A stretch of 8,216 nt of DNA from Candidatus Profundicultor aquiphilus (GTDB taxonomy: Bacteria > Atribacterota > Atribacteria > Atribacterales > Caldatribacteriaceae). A model generated the notes under the pieces. The model had not been told where the DNA came from and searched no databases. It saw only the letters and a program-made list of their open reading frames with translations. The stretch lies in the NCBI GenBank assembly GCA_013314795.1, contig JABUEZ010000082.1, positions 1 through 8,216 on the forward strand. The letters are read 5' to 3'. The translations under genes and the position numbers were made by a program. Shown here piece after piece: positions 1 to 5,651 of this stretch. How positions within the stretch are numbered: the first letter of the stretch is position 1; each line of letters opens with the position of its first letter.

Positions 1-206
1 ATGGGGTGGTGGAGAGATTAAACCGAACCTTCCGGGAAGAATTCTGGGCATATTACGAGGAGGATGTTGACCTTGAAACCATGAGGTTTTACCTAAAGAG
101 GTGGACAGAAGAGGTGTATAATAAGAAAAGGCCACACTGGAGTTTGGGATACAGGAGTCCCTGGGAGTACCTGAAGGATACTGGACTTGTTGCATGTCCC
201 ACATGA
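1..206 (+). CDS. IS transposase, C-terminal end (integrase-core, 5' cut by window)
   Basis: This is the C-terminal part of a DDE transposase of the rve/integrase-core type (IS3/IS481-like); such enzymes cut and join IS ends. Reading in frame from the left edge gives N-G-V-V-E-R-L-N-R-T-F, the usual context of the catalytic Glu (NGxxER). It is followed by a Y-N-K-K-R-P-H-W-S-L-G stretch and a P-W-E-Y-L ending, typical of the C-terminal integrase core. The two catalytic Asp residues and the N-terminus lie left of the window. The frame is open to a TGA at 204-206, and that stop lies inside the presumed terminal repeat (195-220). The GTG codons near position 6 are internal, not starts. The IS family assignment is uncertain; the integrase-core fold is fairly secure. 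Confidence 0.85.
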   Translation, partial: GVVERLNRTFREEFWAYYEEDVDLETMRFYLKRWTEEVYNKKRPHWSLGYRSPWEYLKDTGLVACPT

Positions 207-220
207 TGTGAACCTATACA
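195..220 (+). repeat. IS right-end terminal repeat, copy 1
   Basis: The segment begins TGTCCCACATG and ends CCTATACA, so its reverse complement starts TGTATAGGTTCAC, a plausible IS terminus (TGT...ACA). It overlaps the last codons and stop of the transposase. Nearly the same sequence recurs at 5621-5646 behind a transposase-like remnant: including the next base, 24 of 27 positions match. The exact IS boundary and target duplication cannot be set because the left end is outside the window. Confidence 0.6.
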
Positions 221-327
221 AGTTCTTTTCTTCTTGCTGTGATAGAATCTTGATGAACCTTTTCAGCTTTTCAGTCATATCTTCTCTGACACTTCCTGAT
301 GGGTGATTGGTACTCTCATGAGTACGG

Positions 328-531
328 GTGATTATTACCAATCTTACCTATCAGGAGGTGTTTTTGTTTTCTGGTAATTTCCTTACACAAATAGAATACA
401 CTACCGAAGAATCAGATCTTCCGTATAAAGTGAACATCGTCGAATACTGCAAAATTGATCCACGCTTTCGGGAAGCCATTCAGAAAGAGAGCATTGTATG
501 GATCGACACGTTTTGTACTTCGAAAGCTTGA
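328..531 (+). pseudogene. MNT-type nucleotidyltransferase, C-terminal remnant
   Basis: This frame encodes the C-terminal tail of a small nucleotidyltransferase of the MNT/NTP_transf_2 class, the antitoxin-side partner in MNT/HI0074 modules. The diagnostic stretch is E-S-D-L-P-Y-K-V-N-I-V-E-Y followed by F-R-E-A-I-Q-K-E, which matches the usual 'sDLPYKVdvvd...FReiI.kE' ending of the family. The N-terminal half with the GSx10DxD catalytic motif is absent; upstream lies only about 100 bp and then the IS end at 220. So the gene is 5'-truncated and cannot be catalytic. Its stop overlaps the start of the next frame by 34 nt, the arrangement seen in intact MNT/HI0074 pairs. The GTG at 328 is just the first codon of the open stretch, not a true start. 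Confidence 0.6.
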
Positions 532-740
532 GAACTGCCTGTGAACGATTCCAGAACGCTGTAGCCGAAGCTCGTGGAAAAAAGACCGAGGATTACCCAT
601 ATTTTAGGGATTCGGCTTGTACAGCGTTTGGAATTCACCTTTGGCTTTTATGGAAGACCTGCAAAGTGTACTTCGAACGAGAAGGCCTCTCGGTAAGGTC
701 ACCAAGTTACCGCGGTCTGCATTTTGAGAAGTTTTCTCCC
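498..740 (+). pseudogene. HI0074-type nucleotidyltransferase substrate-binding (HEPN-like) protein, 3'-truncated
   Basis: The frame starts at ATG 498 behind an AAAGAGAG ribosome-binding-like sequence. It encodes the N-terminal two thirds of an HI0074-family helical protein, the partner of small MNT nucleotidyltransferases. Visible family features are an N-terminal 'LESLRxAxExF' helix (here F-E-S-L-R-T-A-C-E-R-F), then R-D-S-A..F-G-I-H-L-W-L-L-W-K-T-C-K-V-Y-F-E-R-E-G, corresponding to the usual 'RDAvIqrFEftfELaWKtlKrYLEeeG', then S-P-S-Y-R for 'SPRec'. Resemblance stops near codon 80 (about 738). The frame itself runs on to a stop at 782, but that tail lies antisense to a HepT relic. The C-terminal 'W..M...RN..sH.Y' part is missing, so I call it a truncated relic. 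Confidence 0.55.
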
Positions 741-744
741 TGGG

Positions 745-972
745 TTATCTTATTAAGTCGATACCGAAATGGTGATGGATGACTCAGTCGCGAATTCGGG
801 TGATGACAATACTGGAGTAGTGTTCTTTAAAGTTTCTGGCTATCCTTTTAGAAACTTCGTCCAAAATTTCAAGATTGCTTACCGGAGCATCCTGAAACAC
901 GGAGATCTGCAGAAATTCTGCAAAGATTTTGTTCTGCATGCGCCACTCAGTTCTAACGCAGGTAACGTACAT
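745..972 (-). pseudogene. HepT-like (DUF86/HEPN) toxin relic
   Basis: On the minus strand, about 62 codons of open frame plus a continuation past one stop give a clear HepT/DUF86 signature. It shows F-A-E-F-L-Q..F-Q-D-A-P-V-S-N-L-E-I-L-D-E-V-S-K-R-I, equivalent to the usual 'QDAvirNLeiIGEAvKrI'. This is followed by F-K-E-H-Y-S-S-I, then R-I-R-D-stop-V-I-H-H-H-F-G-I-D-L-I-R-stop. The R..D..xVIH segment is the HEPN RX4H ribonuclease motif and 'HHxFGIDL' is the family's next block. One TGA falls inside the RX4H motif and a TAA follows DLIR, so the gene is dead. The 5' end has no convincing start. Plus-strand open frames across this stretch are its antisense shadows. Confidence 0.65.
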
Positions 973-977
973 ATTTA

Positions 978-1408
978 CAAGTAAGTTTCTTCTGGAACTC
1001 TTCGATAAAGTTCCTCTGATCAGGATGTAACCTTCGCTGCCACCACGTAAGCCTTTTTTTCTTTTTCTAAAATGGCCAAAAATGTCGCGATCTCCAGATA
1101 TTTCCCCTTCAGCCGACTCATTTGTTGACGATGATTCTGGGAGTCATTTCGAAATGCTACTTCAAAACAAAGTCAACGACAGGAGCAAAGGCGTTCTCCA
1201 CAGGAGTTCCAAGTTTATGTCGGATTTTCCTATCACCGGTTCGGGTTCTCGATGATTACTTTTGTCCGGTCCTTGAACACTTTCATCTTATCCTTGAATT
1301 CCTTCATCTCGTTTTTTGAAGTTCTACACTCGATTTCTATCTTCTGGTGGTGTGCATCGGCACCTCTTCCAGCTGATCTACCCACTCGGCGAAAGAAATC
1401 ACTACCAT
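978..1408 (-). pseudogene. Decayed coiled-coil + PD-(D/E)XK nuclease-like protein (DUF3782-like)
   Basis: Stitching minus-strand frames from ATG 1408 gives a plausible ancestral protein. The N-terminus is M-V-V-I-S-F-A-E-W-V-D-Q-L-E-E. After a frame change comes a charged helical stretch (K-N-E-M-K-E-F-K-D-K-M-K-V-F-K-D-R). Then comes a block K-L-G-T-P-V-E-N-A-F-A-P-V-V-D-F-V-L-K-stop-H-F, and finally K-G-K-Y-L-E-I-A-T-F and K-A-Y-V-V-A-A-K-V. The last three blocks match the layout of DUF3782/PD-(D/E)XK-like proteins: 'KLGTlvE..aP....v..k.F', 'EiDvf' and 'vvEvK'. Here the catalytic Asp (EID to EIA) and Glu (EVK to AAK) both appear changed. At least two frame changes and several stops show it is not expressed as one protein. 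The family assignment rests on recalled motif shape and is moderate. Confidence 0.45.
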
Positions 1409-1420
1409 CACCCCATAACC

Positions 1421-1426
1421 ATTATA
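1421..1426 (-). promoter_or_regulatory. Candidate -10 box of the decayed minus-strand gene
   Basis: The minus strand reads TATAAT 12 bp upstream of the ATG at 1408, with a GGGGTG stretch directly before the ATG. The only possible -35 at 17 bp spacing is the weak TGTTTG. The very short leader makes either a fossil promoter or a chance match possible. Confidence 0.3.
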
Positions 1427-1581
1427 ACAGGGTGGCCTTTTCCCAAACACGTTTATGCTTATAAAACTGTGTTCTGATGAAGTTTGTTTGATGAAGTCGA
1501 TTTGAGCATTAGTTAAGCATGTGTTTGTTCTTTTGTCACAAACGTTCCTTTGAAGTCGTAGACAGGTTTCTATACCTTTTA

Positions 1582-1621
1582 GAGATAATAGTATCTCCTG
1601 ATGCCGGCACTTCTGGCATCA
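1582..1621 (+). other. Two small hairpins in the leader of the methyltransferase-glycosyltransferase gene
   Basis: GAGATA (1582-1587) pairs with TATCTC (1592-1597) around a 4-nt loop. TGATGCC (1599-1605) pairs with GGCATCA (1615-1621) around a 9-nt loop. The second hairpin contains the in-frame ATG at 1601. No U-tract follows, so they do not look like an intrinsic terminator. Apart from these and a 9-bp direct repeat (TGATGAAGT at 1475 and 1489), I see nothing else definite in 1427-1636. Confidence 0.35.
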
Positions 1622-1657
1622 AAATTCATCTTACTCGGGAGGAGGAGGTTGGTTATC

Positions 1658-3325
1658 GTGCCGACGAGTTTTATTCACGCTGTACCCCATATTGTGGGGG
1701 CATTGGAAGCGTGTTCTCCAGAGTCTGTGCTCGACGTGGGTATAGGCTTTGGGAAATATGGAGTAATTTTGCGCGAAGTGTTAGAGGTTTCCTATGGCCG
1801 TTATTTCAAAGAAGGCTGGAAGGTTCTGATAGATGGGATAGAAGCTTTCGAAGAATATCACAATCCCATTCACGATTTCGTATACAACCGTGTCTACTAT
1901 GAAGATATGGAGGTTTGTTTGCCTTCTTTACCTGTTTATGATGTTGTGCTACTTATTGATGTGCTTGAGCGTTTTGAGAAGGAGAAGGGGAAGAAGATCA
2001 TACAGAACCTTCTGCAGCATGCCAGGAAATCGTTGCTCGTTTCCACGCCTCGATTTCCTGCGAAACAGGATTCGTATTTGGGCAATTCCTTTGAACTCCA
2101 CCGGAGTCGCTGGCACATCCTTGACTTTGTCGATTTTGATTTTGCTTATTGTTATTTTCCCTTGGGAAATAATGGTGCTCAGGTCTTTCAGATATTTCCC
2201 TCCATCAGCCATCGATGTTTGTCGGTGGATAACGTTCTTTTTGAAGCAACGCTTAGTCCGACTGAGAAAATTTTGACGATTGGTTTTTTTCTACCACACA
2301 AATATCTTACCGGGGGCATGAAGATATTGCTGGATTACCTTGTGGCACTTTCTCGGAGGGGCCATCGGATCGTGATCTTTTTTCGAGGGGAAGACGAGAA
2401 ATTACCAGAGTGGTACGCCAGAGATGGATTTAAACCCTGGAGAAATATTGCTGTTCCGAATGGAAAGTCCTTACAACCACTCATTAAAGACCTTGACATT
2501 CTTGTAGCAGGGTTTTTTACCCAACTTGAAGAACTCCAAGGGTTATCTGTACCTGTGGTGCTTTTCGAGCAGGGAAGTGAGTATCTGTTTGGAGACTATG
2601 GCGACCTTCATCCGCATTCACCAGTTCGGCAACTCCTTTGGAAAGCCTACACTTCTCCCGTGCCGATTATTACCGTCTCCCCTCTTCTTGAGCAGATTCT
2701 AAGGGTTCGTTTTGGACGAAAAGCGCTTGTTGTTCCTAACGGAGTGGACATTAATTTTTATCATCCCGGATCAAAAGGTGAGAGTAACACAATTCTGCTT
2801 GTTGGCAATCCCGCACTTCCTTTTAAAGGATTCGATGTTGCTTTTCTTGCGCTTCAGAAGGCGTGGAATGTCTTTCCTCACTTTCGGGTTATCTGGGCAT
2901 GTCAACAAAAGCCCAATGTTAGAGGTATTTCCTTTCCTCTCAGCTTTGTCCTTGTTCCCTCTCAGGAAGAACTTGCTTCTCTTTATCGACAAGCAACTGT
3001 TTTGCTGTTCACCTCGTGGTATGAGGGATTTGGTCTACCCCCACTTGAGGCAATGGCTTCTGGGACAGCCGTTGTAGCAACTGACTGCGGAGGTATCCGG
3101 ACATATGCGTGGGAAGGGGAAAACGTTCTTCTTGCAGAACCTGGTGATGTTGATTCTCTGGCATATGCCTTGCTTTTTCTTCTTCAGAACCCTGTAGCTC
3201 GGAAAATCATGGAGCAACGGGGAAGGGAAGTGGCCCTCGATTTTAGCATTGAGAAGTCGGTTATGAAGTTTGAGGAAGCACTGTACAGGGTAATTAACGT
3301 TTCAAATTATCTTGTAAAGAGATAA
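1658..3325 (+). CDS. SAM-dependent methyltransferase / GT4 glycosyltransferase fusion
   Basis: I choose the GTG start at 1658 because GGGAGGAGGAGG (1637-1648) sits 9 nt upstream; the in-frame ATG at 1601 lacks such a site and lies in a hairpin. The protein is 555 aa. Residues about 1-205 form a class I methyltransferase-like domain with motif I V-L-D-V-G-I-G-F-G-K-Y-G (24-35) and a D-V-V-L-L-I-D-V-L-E-R-F block (from 95). Residues about 207-545 form a GT-B, GT4-type glycosyltransferase with an N-terminal G-F-F-L-P-H-K-Y-L-T-G-G-M loop, V-V-P-N-G-V-D (358-364) and the E-G-F-G-L-P-P-L-E-A-M-A-S-G donor-binding EX7E motif (456-469). There is no signal peptide or membrane segment. It probably modifies a cell-surface polysaccharide or glycan from the cytosol, adding sugar and possibly methyl; sugar and acceptor are not readable. 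It appears intact. Confidence 0.85.
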   Translation: MPTSFIHAVPHIVGALEACSPESVLDVGIGFGKYGVILREVLEVSYGRYFKEGWKVLIDGIEAFEEYHNPIHDFVYNRVYYEDMEVCLPSLPVYDVVLLIDVLERFEKEKGKKIIQNLLQHARKSLLVSTPRFPAKQDSYLGNSFELHRSRWHILDFVDFDFAYCYFPLGNNGAQVFQIFPSISHRCLSVDNVLFEATLSPTEKILTIGFFLPHKYLTGGMKILLDYLVALSRRGHRIVIFFRGEDEKLPEWYARDGFKPWRNIAVPNGKSLQPLIKDLDILVAGFFTQLEELQGLSVPVVLFEQGSEYLFGDYGDLHPHSPVRQLLWKAYTSPVPIITVSPLLEQILRVRFGRKALVVPNGVDINFYHPGSKGESNTILLVGNPALPFKGFDVAFLALQKAWNVFPHFRVIWACQQKPNVRGISFPLSFVLVPSQEELASLYRQATVLLFTSWYEGFGLPPLEAMASGTAVVATDCGGIRTYAWEGENVLLAEPGDVDSLAYALLFLLQNPVARKIMEQRGREVALDFSIEKSVMKFEEALYRVINVSNYLVKR

Positions 3326-3414
3326 GCTTCCAGTTTAGGGTTAGGATTGGATGCGAGTTGTATTGTTGATACAGAGCTTGTCTCCCATGCCACCGCGGAA
3401 ATAACCTGGAAGCG

Positions 3415-4164
3415 ATGCAGGAGTTTGCCCGATCCTGGAGCCTGGAGCATGCCGGGAAATGGGACTCTGTTCCCAGGGTCATTGGGTTCTGCATGCTGGT
3501 GAAACGAGCGGTGATTGAAAAAATCGGAGGATTTGACCCCATCTTTGGAACGGGTAATTTTGAAGATGATGATTTTTGCCTGCGTCTCCAGCTTGCCGGA
3601 TTCACCATAAAGATTGCCCATGATGTGTTTGTGCACCATTTTGGGAGCAAAACCTTCCAGAGCGAACGGATTGATTACCGAACACTGATCCAGCGGAACT
3701 GGGAATTGTTCAAGAAAAAATGGAATCTCCCGGAAAACCTGCCCATGGAAAGGGGATATATTCCACGCAACCTTTTGCAACAACCATTTCAGAGGGAAAA
3801 ACATTTTGTGCCGTTGAGTTTTACGCCGCTTTCCCTCGATGGGGTAAGGGAGAAGAAATACCTTTCTTTGTGGAATCCGAAAACTATACGCTGGTTTTTA
3901 GAACATTTTACTGCCGGCGACCCGGTAACTCTGGTGCTTTACTATCCCTCGGAGGGTGCTTATGAAGAAGTCAGGCGTTTTTTAGAGGAAAGAGGTTACC
4001 AGGAAGACCAGATTCCCGATGTTTTACTTTATGTGGAAAGGTTACCTGAAAAAAAGATTCCCGAACTGGTGGCGGCAGTGGATGTGGTCCTTACCAATGA
4101 CGGTGATACGCCGTTGGTTTCCTGGGGTGTGTATCTCGGCAAAGACATCGTGACTGTTTCCTGA
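3415..4164 (+). CDS. Glycosyltransferase family 2-like protein, 5'-truncated, with extra C-terminal domain
   Basis: Residues 20-80 carry the second half of a GT-A (GT2) domain: R-V-I-G-F-C-M-L-V-K-R, I-G-G-F-D (37-41), then N-F-E-D-D-D-F-C-L-R (48-57), which holds the acidic catalytic-base region, and H-H-F-G-S. The nucleotide-binding half is missing. Family-like sequence (G-N-N-L-E-A-M-Q-E-F-A) continues in frame upstream of the ATG at 3415, while 3326-3400 shows only scraps such as V-S-H-A in another frame. So the ATG is internal and the gene is a 5'-truncated remnant, with no good ribosome-binding site. Residues about 150-249 (L-W-N-P-K-T-I-R-W-F-L, then V-T-L-V-L-Y, I-P-D-V-L-L-Y, A-A-V-D-V-V-L) resemble the C-terminal part of GT-B glycosyltransferases found fused to such GT2 domains, ending early. 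It probably belonged to the same surface-glycan cluster as the upstream gene, but it is likely inactive. Confidence 0.65.
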   Translation: MQEFARSWSLEHAGKWDSVPRVIGFCMLVKRAVIEKIGGFDPIFGTGNFEDDDFCLRLQLAGFTIKIAHDVFVHHFGSKTFQSERIDYRTLIQRNWELFKKKWNLPENLPMERGYIPRNLLQQPFQREKHFVPLSFTPLSLDGVREKKYLSLWNPKTIRWFLEHFTAGDPVTLVLYYPSEGAYEEVRRFLEERGYQEDQIPDVLLYVERLPEKKIPELVAAVDVVLTNDGDTPLVSWGVYLGKDIVTVS

Positions 4165-4188
4165 GCTCAAGCGAGATTATCTTATCTA

Positions 4189-4194
4189 TTGACA
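4189..4194 (+). promoter_or_regulatory. Candidate -35 box upstream of the GEMM-like motif
   Basis: A perfect TTGACA hexamer sits about 40 bp before the GEMM-like segment. The matching -10 region at 17-18 bp (GATTAG/ATTAGT) is weak, so this is only a suggestion of a promoter. Confidence 0.2.
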
Positions 4195-4239
4195 TAAGGG
4201 GTTTTTTGCGCGATTAGTCATTCCTTTTAACTGCCGGGG

Positions 4240-4300
4240 CTTGGGGGATAACCATGTTGGCTTTTAACGGGTAAGGGGGACGCAAAGTTCGGTTCCTGGT
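4240..4300 (+). promoter_or_regulatory. Possible degenerate GEMM-I (cyclic-di-GMP-I) riboswitch core
   Basis: The ten-base string GGACGCAAAG at 4278-4287 is the most conserved element of the GEMM-I c-di-GMP riboswitch. About 23 bases upstream is GATAACC (4247-4253), resembling the family's GCAAACC, and a weak hairpin (TGTT with AACG) lies between. I cannot find the GNRA tetraloop, nor the third-arm 'GCCGGGUUGCC' element downstream, and no plus-strand gene follows before the convergent minus-strand operon. It is either a decayed orphan aptamer or a chance match. Otherwise 4165-4438 holds nothing I can name. Confidence 0.25.
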
Positions 4301-4438
4301 GGGCTCTTTTGTTGGTTTACATCGAATTTTCGTTCTGGAAGTCCTGCGACTTTTTACCATGTAAGAATTCCCGTGATAATCGGTTGAAGGAATTATTTAT
4401 AGCGTGGGTATCCTGTCTTTGTGGAGAAGTTATGGTTG

Positions 4439-4852
4439 TCACTTGAGGTGAGGTGCAATTTTTTGGGCGAAAACGGTGAAATCCTCAATTTCAAAGAGAC
4501 ATTGATAGAGTTCTTTGAGGTCAATGGTGGCATATTCATGAATGAGGAGATTGCGCAAACCAACCATACCGGTGAGGCGTCGGGCCAGGATGGTGTCGAT
4601 GTACCCATTTTTTTCTAAGATGGTGATGCATTCGGCGTAAGTAGACGGGTTTCCCAGGTTGTCACGACTGACGAGATGGCAGGCAAGATCAATAGCGCTC
4701 TGGATGGTTTCGAGTAGTCCATATCTAAGGGCCCATTCGAGGGTTTTGTCTGCGTAGATTTCCTCAAAACTGACTTTTTCCCGGAAAGAGGAGAGCTCCT
4801 TGATATTTTCCTCTAATCGTTTGAAGCGTTCAAGAAGTGTTTCTTTTTCCAA
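4439..4852 (-). CDS. hepT: HepT-type HEPN toxin (RNase) of MntA/HepT module
   Basis: This is a 137-aa HepT/DUF86-type HEPN protein; such toxins cleave RNA and are silenced by AMPylation by their MntA partner. The start is TTG at 4852, chosen because AAAGGAG lies 6 nt upstream on the minus strand and family resemblance begins there (L-E-R-F-K-R-L-E-E-N). The longer open frame upstream is antitoxin sequence in another frame. The HEPN motif is R100-N-L-L-I-H105-E-Y107, an exact RX4HXY; the Tyr corresponds to the residue modified in characterised HepT proteins. Other family features are W-A-L-R-Y-G-L-L-E-T-I-Q-S-A-I-D-L, the helix that packs in the HEPN dimer, and the following T-Y-A-E-C segment. 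It overlaps mntA by 23 nt, implying translational coupling. Size and motifs look intact. Confidence 0.85.
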   Translation of the reverse strand: MEKETLLERFKRLEENIKELSSFREKVSFEEIYADKTLEWALRYGLLETIQSAIDLACHLVSRDNLGNPSTYAECITILEKNGYIDTILARRLTGMVGLRNLLIHEYATIDLKELYQCLFEIEDFTVFAQKIAPHLK

Positions 4853-5246
4853 AGCGATCTCCTTTGAGCCTTTCGAAAAGGGATTGGTTAACCATTTCCC
4901 GGAGGAACTGGGTATCCATGAACGATAAGAAGGCTTTTTCCTTGAAATTGACAAAGTGCGTGATGTCTCGGGTAAAAAGAATCTCCCCACAGGCGATTTC
5001 AAAGGCCAGAACAGGGTTATGGTAATAAAGATCGTTGATAATAACCAGGTCAACGTTTTTGCGGGTGATGGTTTCCAACTGGGAAATCAAAAGACCGATT
5101 TCGGGCAACGAAACCTTGCGTGTTGTCGCTATTCCCAGGTCGAGGTCACTCCAGGGATGCGGTTTTCCGTGCACCCGTGACCCGAATAGCACGGCAAAAT
5201 CGATATAATCAACGTTTTTCAGGTATTCGGTGAGTTCCTTTTGCAT
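4830..5246 (-). CDS. mntA: MntA-type nucleotidyltransferase antitoxin
   Basis: This is a 138-aa minimal nucleotidyltransferase; MntA antitoxins transfer AMP from ATP to the Tyr of the HepT RX4HXY motif. The active-site signature GSX10DXD is present: F-G-S-R (G22, S23) and D34-L-D36, with a third carboxylate at D66 in N-V-D-L-V-I-I. The stretch N-P-V-L-A-F-E-I-A-C-G-E-I-L-F follows, as in family members. It starts at ATG 5246 behind AAAAGGGG on the minus strand and is the first gene of a two-gene operon with hepT, so the antitoxin is translated first. All key residues are present, so the pair should be functional. Confidence 0.88.
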   Translation of the reverse strand: MQKELTEYLKNVDYIDFAVLFGSRVHGKPHPWSDLDLGIATTRKVSLPEIGLLISQLETITRKNVDLVIINDLYYHNPVLAFEIACGEILFTRDITHFVNFKEKAFLSFMDTQFLREMVNQSLFERLKGDRFGKRNTS

Positions 5247-5260
5247 GTTAACCCCTTTTC

Positions 5261-5266
5261 ATTATA
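5261..5266 (-). promoter_or_regulatory. Candidate -10 box of the mntA-hepT operon
   Basis: The minus strand reads TATAAT 14 bp upstream of the mntA ATG. No good -35 hexamer lies 16-18 bp further up (closest TCAGTA), and the implied leader would be very short, about 8 nt. Treat it as a candidate only. Confidence 0.35.
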
Positions 5267-5541
5267 TCACGTGGGGTGTGATGTACTGATCTTCACGGAT
5301 CTGGATTTGTTATAGTGGCCATGCTTATGCGGTCTTATTCTGGCATTTTTCCAGAAACAATGAAAAGTGGCTGTGACGATGCAGGATTTATAAGATAATA
5401 GGGTATGAGAAGGGGGCAAAAAGGTAGATTGTCAATGATGATTTGAAAAGGCGTACGGAACCAGTTGGTTGTTTCAGGTTTGGATTTGCCATTATTCTTT
5501 ATCCATACGTGAAAATTGAGGTTTATAAATCTTCTTCTAGG

Positions 5542-5646
5542 ACGTACAACAGGAGACGGTCATTGGATTTTGAGGGGAAACCCCCCCGAAGTTACTGAAG
5601 GGTACCGCGGCCTTGTTGGGTGTCCCACATGGGGTGAACCTGTACA
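5542..5646 (+). mobile_element. Decayed IS 3' end (transposase C-terminal remnant and terminal repeat, copy 2)
   Basis: The plus frame reads T-Y-N-R-R-R-S-L-D-F-E-G-K-P-P-R-S-Y then a stop. This matches the integrase-core ending of copy 1 (Y-N-K-K-R-P-H...P-W-E-Y). The following bases, TACTGAAGGGTACC...CTTGTTGGG, align with the corresponding DNA at 164-192 with small indels. The terminal repeat 5621-5646 matches 195-220 almost exactly. No intact transposase precedes it. The upstream stretch 5267-5541 holds no recognisable gene; only short stop-broken frames are visible. Confidence 0.55.
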
Positions 5647-5651
5647 ATCAA

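Noticed and set aside
195..220. TGTCCCACATG repeats as regulator operators
   Set aside because: Both copies directly follow transposase C-terminal sequence, so an IS terminus explains them better.
769..1464. Plus-strand open frames of 65-71 codons (769-984, 1122-1319, 1252-1464)
   Set aside because: They lie antisense to minus-strand HepT and nuclease-like relics that show real family motifs, and they have no motifs or ribosome-binding sites of their own.
1601..1657. ATG 1601 as start of the methyltransferase-GT4 protein
   Set aside because: It has no SD, lies in a hairpin and adds residues with no family resemblance; GTG 1658 has a 12-base purine SD at ideal distance.
1519..1902. Overlapping plus frame of 127 codons, and similar ones at 1890-2276 and 2712-3077
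   Set aside because: These are out-of-frame shadows of the fusion gene, with Arg/Phe/Ser-rich, low-information translations.
4165..4210. Rho-independent terminator at the T-run near 4201
   Set aside because: No stable GC-rich stem precedes the TTTTTT run.
4853..5053. Extended N-terminus of HepT (204 codons from 5053)
   Set aside because: The extra 67 residues are the antitoxin gene read in another frame; the TTG with AAAGGAG at 4852 restores normal family length.
5321..5398. 25-codon plus ORF from ATG 5321
   Set aside because: It has no ribosome-binding site, no recognisable motif and a short length in a decayed region.
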